Shown here piece by piece: positions 62,078 to 64,000 of a stretch of DNA of 64,000 nt. Made by a program: the position numbers and the translations under genes. Source of the stretch: Climacteris rufus (Eukaryota > Chordata > Aves > Passeriformes > Climacteridae). Position 1 is the first letter of the stretch. Each line of letters starts with the position of its first letter. The stretch spans positions 2,553,261-2,617,260 of the forward strand of contig VZRZ01006181.1 in assembly GCA_013398175.1 (NCBI GenBank), given 5' to 3'. Under the pieces are notes generated by a model that saw nothing but the letters and a program-made list of their open reading frames with translations, did no database searches and was not told the DNA's origin.

Positions 62078-62102
62078 TTTGCTTGAAACTATTTCAAGCA
62101 AA
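62078..62102. repeat. Perfect inverted repeat (11-bp arms, 3-nt loop)
   Basis: TTTGCTTGAAA at 62078-62088 pairs exactly with TTTCAAGCAAA at 62092-62102, with loop CTA. One mismatch and then one more pair follow outside. It could form a tight hairpin or be a dimeric binding site. Confidence 0.88.
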
Positions 62103-64000
62103 AGCTTCTGCTTTTTTTCCCAGCATCATCTAAAAGAGCTTTATTGATGTCCTGTCTACCATCTGTTTTACATATGAACCTTGTGACTCCTAGTCTTTCA
62201 AGCTTGTTAATTAGGCCAATAAGAAGCATACCACAGGAGCTCTGAAATGCAGCTCTGAAATTAAATGCTGGTGCAACATTTCTTTTTTCCCAAGTTTGCT
62301 AGTTCTCTTCTATGATCAATCACCTTTATTTCAGGGAGTGGTGCAGCAGTAGCTATTTACATTTTCTCCTGCCTTCTCACCTGTTGCAGGAGAAACCTGG
62401 GAAAGGAAAAGCTTTTGTGATTTTTTTCTCCCTTGCTGCAGCACAGGCTGGATTTTTCTTAGCTACACCACATCTCCTTTGAGATCATCAGGAGCTCAGT
62501 GCTTGAAGGCTGCCAGATGTACAGACAGTATGAGCATCAGTGTGGGTTTCCACAGGCATCCACCTCGGTGGATTATGCAGATAACTAATTGGAGTAGATG
62601 CAGCTCTAAGAAACACAGAGCCCTGTTTGGTATGCTAGCCACTGCTAAATGCTGGGGTCTTCCTTTTATGTTTACGAGCTGCTCTTTCTGAAGTCCAGTT
62701 TTGGTGTAACTTATGCATGAATATATAAAACAGAAACAAAAGTGTAGGCATCTGCCCACTTGTTCTTCTCTCCTGCCTCCCCCCCTCCACCATCACCTTG
62801 CAGTGTAAAGCTGTATGTTCTGAAACAGAGATGCAGTTGCCTTTCTCACTGTGCTACCACCTGGGGAAGGATGCTGGTTACCAGGAGACTGCCACACCTT
62901 CTTGCTGGAATAAAGGCAGGAATGGGCAGCTGCAGATGGCACGCCAAATATTGGCTTGAATTTCACTTAAAGGTGTGTGATAAATTGTCCCCAGCAACTC
63001 TAAGGTGTAAATCAGCTATTATCTCCCCAAACAGATGCACAAAGTCTTAAATTGAAAGTCTGTTCTGAAATGCCACCTGACAAAGGGTGCCTTTTCCTAG
63101 AAAGAGATGTGTGGTCAGGCAGCTCCCTCCTCCCCTGCCTTCCCAGCGGAGGGAGAATGCTGCCCTCTCTTGGATATGGACACAAAGCCATGTTTGCTGC
63201 CCCACAGGGTGTTTCTGGCCACCATAAGGACACCATAGCTTGCTGCCGAGTGTAGCATCAGGATGTTGATTACAAGCTCCCAATGTTGTGGTTCAGGCAG
63301 GTCATCTAACATTTGTCTGGGGCTGCTGGCAGGGTATGGTACCCAACAAGTGCTGGTAGATTTCCATCCAACTGGTCAGTGGGGTGGCAACTTAACAGAA
63401 AACACTTGTTTTAACAAAAAGAAGTCTTCATATCCTTCAGTTAAGCATAATTGCTTAGACTGAACTCTGAGCCCAGAGCCAGGGTGAAGGCTACACCAAC
63501 TCAGTTTTCTTCCTATAGGTGGGCACTGGATCTGGGACTTAGCTCAGGTCTGCTGGAAAGGACATGCTTGTGTTGTCTTTATAGACTGGTGGTGCAGGGA
63601 TTGAGGGCTGGGTTAATTTTCTATGTCTTCCTCCAGTGTGTGCAGGAATGGGCCAAGAGCAGGCACCGAACAGAGATGGTGCTCTGCCATGCACACCAGT
63701 GCAGTATTGGGGCTTCCCAGGGATTCACTACCAGGGAAGGAGCTCTACCTTCCACTTCACAGCAGAGTCCGTGGTGACAGGATTTCTGTCCTTCAGCCAT
63801 TTGGGGTCTGTTTAACCCTTCTAAATGATTGCCTACTACAGCATTCCTGCATTATGAGGAGTTAGAAGTCAATCAAGACAGTCTGAGCGCTGCTTTGTTC
63901 TTTACCTCTTTTCTTTCTCTGAGCTGCTCTCAACCCTCACCATCCCTTCAATCTCAGATGAAGAGTGCAGCTCCCTTCAGAGTTGCTTTCTCTCCTAAAA
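62103..64000. other. Intergenic sequence, no gene recognised
   Basis: No exon, RNA gene or transposon is recognised up to the window end. Open frames overlap on both strands (for example 63012-63312) without domains. Confidence 0.45.

Noticed and set aside
1..64000. tRNA, rRNA or snRNA genes
   Set aside because: I looked for tRNA B-box-like GGTTCGAATCC and similar signals and found no convincing case. A tRNAscan/Infernal run would be decisive.

Overview
The window reads as a stretch of bird genome, from a gene-poor intergenic region or a very long intron. The main evidence is its repeats. It carries CR1 LINE copies with the typical avian 3' end (an ATTCTRTG-type tail next to a GATCTTTAAGGTC-like block), solo LTRs of families I recognise as widespread in birds, and several old, decayed CR1 and MIR/L3-type elements of the kind shared across reptiles and birds. 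A songbird-like lineage is plausible from the LTRs, but the sequence alone does not establish it. There is no bacterial, plasmid or phage organisation.

I found no host protein-coding exon that I can defend. Open frames are short, overlap on both strands, lack recognisable domains, and the longest lie in a GC-rich patch where stop codons are rare by composition. The only recognisable coding remnant is a broken reverse transcriptase piece inside a CR1 copy at about 44.1-45.3 kb.

Layout. 0-11.8 kb: mostly unannotatable sequence, with a conserved-looking noncoding block near 2.1-2.55 kb, a 5-bp tandem repeat at 3.07 kb and an old MIR/L3-like copy at 7.74 kb. 11.8-12.4 kb: a solo LTR with 4-bp flanking duplications. 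12.75 kb: a tetranucleotide microsatellite. 16.4-18.3 kb: two old CR1 fragments and a T-tract with an assembly gap. 26.3-28.0 kb: a CpG-rich patch with an RFX-type X-box. 30.1-31.8 kb: a solo LTR into which a second LTR inserted, both with perfect 5-bp duplications. 33.2-36.3 kb: CR1 3' ends, an old repeat, a hairpin and a 47-A run. 39.5 kb: a second gap. 42.2 kb: another MIR/L3-like copy. 43.9-45.8 kb: an LTR split by a 5'-truncated CR1. 47.4-49.2 kb: an old CR1 and a young CR1 3' end. 50-64 kb: mostly featureless, with a conserved-looking AT-rich block at 59.0 kb, a MIR/L3-like copy at 61.8 kb and two perfect hairpins.

The elements do not form a pathway. What they give is a relative history of insertions: old amniote repeats first, then LTRs, then an LTR inside an LTR and a CR1 inside an LTR. 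I did not find a convincing new biological system. The points most worth follow-up are the two nested insertions, the X-box CpG patch, the conserved-looking blocks and an apparent excess of perfect short hairpins.
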